A stretch of DNA of 64,000 nucleotides from positions 124-64,123 of the forward strand of contig DIJC01000021.1 in the NCBI GenBank assembly GCA_002421005.1. The letters run 5' to 3'. The notes under the pieces were generated by a model that did not search any database, was not told the origin of the DNA, and saw nothing but the letters and a program-made list of their open reading frames with translations. Position 1 is the stretch's first letter. Each line of letters opens with the position of its first letter. Of the stretch, positions 63,003 through 64,000 are shown piece by piece. The DNA is from Enterobacteriaceae bacterium UBA5654. GTDB lineage: Bacteria; Pseudomonadota; Gammaproteobacteria; Enterobacterales; Enterobacteriaceae. The position numbers and the translations under genes were made by a program.

Positions 63003-63894
63003 CCGCATCAGTTGCCCCACGCAGATGAGCAAACAGATGCTTCATCGCTGGCGTGAGGTCCTGCCAGTGGCGGAAGCAAAGACACAGTTTGCGCTGCGCC
63101 CAGCTATCCCGTAGCGCCACGCTATTATAGCCAAATCGCCCCTGATATTTTTCTGCAAGCGTTTCAGGGACGATCCCCAGACCCGTGCCCTGCGCCACCA
63201 TTTCGCTCACGCCTTCAAAGGTATTCATGCGAATTCTGACGTTCAGCGTTTTTCCCAGCGCGCTGGCGTGCGAATCAATATGCTGCTGAAGCGCGCTCCC
63301 GGAATAAAGCCCGATAAAAGGCTCCTCAAGAATGTCATGAAAAAATACGCTCTGCTGCGTATTAAGAGCATGAGCAGCGGGAATGATTAACGTTAAACGG
63401 TCGTCAGCAACCGGCTCAAGGGTAAGTCCCTGGCGGTCAACGGCATCGGAAACAATCCCTGCCTCACCCAGCCCCGCCAGCAGACTGCTGATAATATCGC
63501 GGCTGGATCGCTCTTCCAGCTCAATATGCAGATCGGGATGCAGTGCCAGCCACGGCGCGATCCGTCCGGGGAGAAAGTGCGTCAGCGCCGAAGTATTTGC
63601 ATACAGTTTCAGGGTGCCGCGAACGCCTGCGGAAAAGGTACGTAATTCGCTTTTGAGCAACTGCTGCTGAAGCAGGATTTGCCGCGCGTGGCGGGCCAGT
63701 GCCTCCCCGGCCTGGGTGAGGGTGACGCCTCTGGCATGACGCACCAGCAGCGCCACGCCGACATCTTCTTCCATATGGCGCAGCCGCTCGCTGGCGGACG
63801 CCAGCGCAAGGTGAGCTTTTATTGCGCCTCCGGTGATACTGCCCGCCTCAACGATACAGATAAAAAGCTGTAAATCCGCCAAATCCAGTCTCAT
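62977..63894 (-). CDS. LysR-family transcriptional regulator
   Basis: A 305-residue LysR protein. The N-terminal winged helix is in LADLQLFICIVEAGSITGGA through LASASERLRHMEEDVG, and GVTLTQAGEALARHARQIL is the linker. The effector domain has GLGEAGIVSD and GTGLGIVPETLAEKY. The start at MRLDLADL is chosen because its ATG overlaps the preceding gene's stop as ATGA. Regulated genes are not identifiable from here. Confidence 0.9.
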   Translation of the reverse strand: MRLDLADLQLFICIVEAGSITGGAIKAHLALASASERLRHMEEDVGVALLVRHARGVTLTQAGEALARHARQILLQQQLLKSELRTFSAGVRGTLKLYANTSALTHFLPGRIAPWLALHPDLHIELEERSSRDIISSLLAGLGEAGIVSDAVDRQGLTLEPVADDRLTLIIPAAHALNTQQSVFFHDILEEPFIGLYSGSALQQHIDSHASALGKTLNVRIRMNTFEGVSEMVAQGTGLGIVPETLAEKYQGRFGYNSVALRDSWAQRKLCLCFRHWQDLTPAMKHLFAHLRGATDAVSGEAHLR

Positions 63895-64000
63895 GCGCAC
63901 GCCTCTTTAGCCTTCGGATTAACCGAAGCCTGCGATGGATATTCCGCATTGTGCCCCAGCCAGCAGGCTGTTTCAATGGCGCATATTTCAGCCACCAGGC
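63891..64000 (-). CDS. Partial gene, C-terminal 35 residues
   Basis: Reading leftward from the window edge gives LVAEICAIETACWLGHNAEY then PSQASVNPKAKEACA and a TGA sharing ATGA with the LysR start. Uninterrupted frame, plausible residues and the coupling overlap suggest a real gene that runs off the window. I cannot name it. Confidence 0.5.
   Translation of the reverse strand, partial: LVAEICAIETACWLGHNAEYPSQASVNPKAKEACA

Overview
The window is a piece of an Enterobacteriaceae chromosome. Gene order and protein sequences from parE to rpoD are those of the tolC / macromolecular-synthesis-operon neighbourhood of E. coli relatives. A complete Klebsiella-type urease cluster (ureDABCEFG) and an MFS transporter sit between plsY and tsaD, where E. 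coli K-12 has ttdR-ttdABT. That points to the Enterobacter/Klebsiella/Leclercia side of the family; I cannot name the species from sequence alone.

Region 1 (1-34596) is core chromosome. It holds the nudF-yqiB-cpdA-yqiA-parE operon, tolC behind a mar box, ygiBC, ygiD, zupT behind a Fur-box-like site, ribB behind an FMN riboswitch, ubiK, glgS, hldE-glnE-ygiF, ygiM, cca, uppP, folB, plsY, a CRP-site MFS gene, the urease genes behind a perfect NAC-type site, tsaD, rpsU-dnaG-rpoD, mug, and tRNA-Ile(CAU) (ileX).

Region 2 (34597-55339) is a P2/186-like prophage inserted in the 3' end of ileX, with a 47-bp core repeat at each end. Packaging and head genes (Q, P, O, N, M, L), cos, tail genes T, U, D, the activator ogr, replication gene A, early genes and an integrase are all present. 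Everything that normally lies between L and T (lysis, baseplate, fibres, sheath, tube) is missing. The reading frame of L runs straight into what looks like the C-terminus of the small protein E', so O-N-M-L::E'-T-U-D form one late operon. Between portal gene Q and cos, on the opposite strand and in AT-richer DNA, is a two-gene cargo unit. Its first gene encodes a HipA-like kinase core; its second encodes a HipA N-subdomain-like region fused to a HIRAN domain. It is arranged like a HipS/HipT split toxin-antitoxin with no HipB, and is the best candidate in the window for an undescribed (anti-phage or toxin-antitoxin) system.

Region 3 (55340-64000) lies beyond the prophage. It has a third copy of the ileX 3' end with its terminator (89/90 identical to the copy at attR), so 1.34 kb between copies two and three is probably the remnant of another island. 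Next come a type III restriction-modification pair (mod, res), a separate 304-residue protein with a PD-(D/E)XK-like nuclease signature, a LysR regulator, and the last codons of a gene running off the window.
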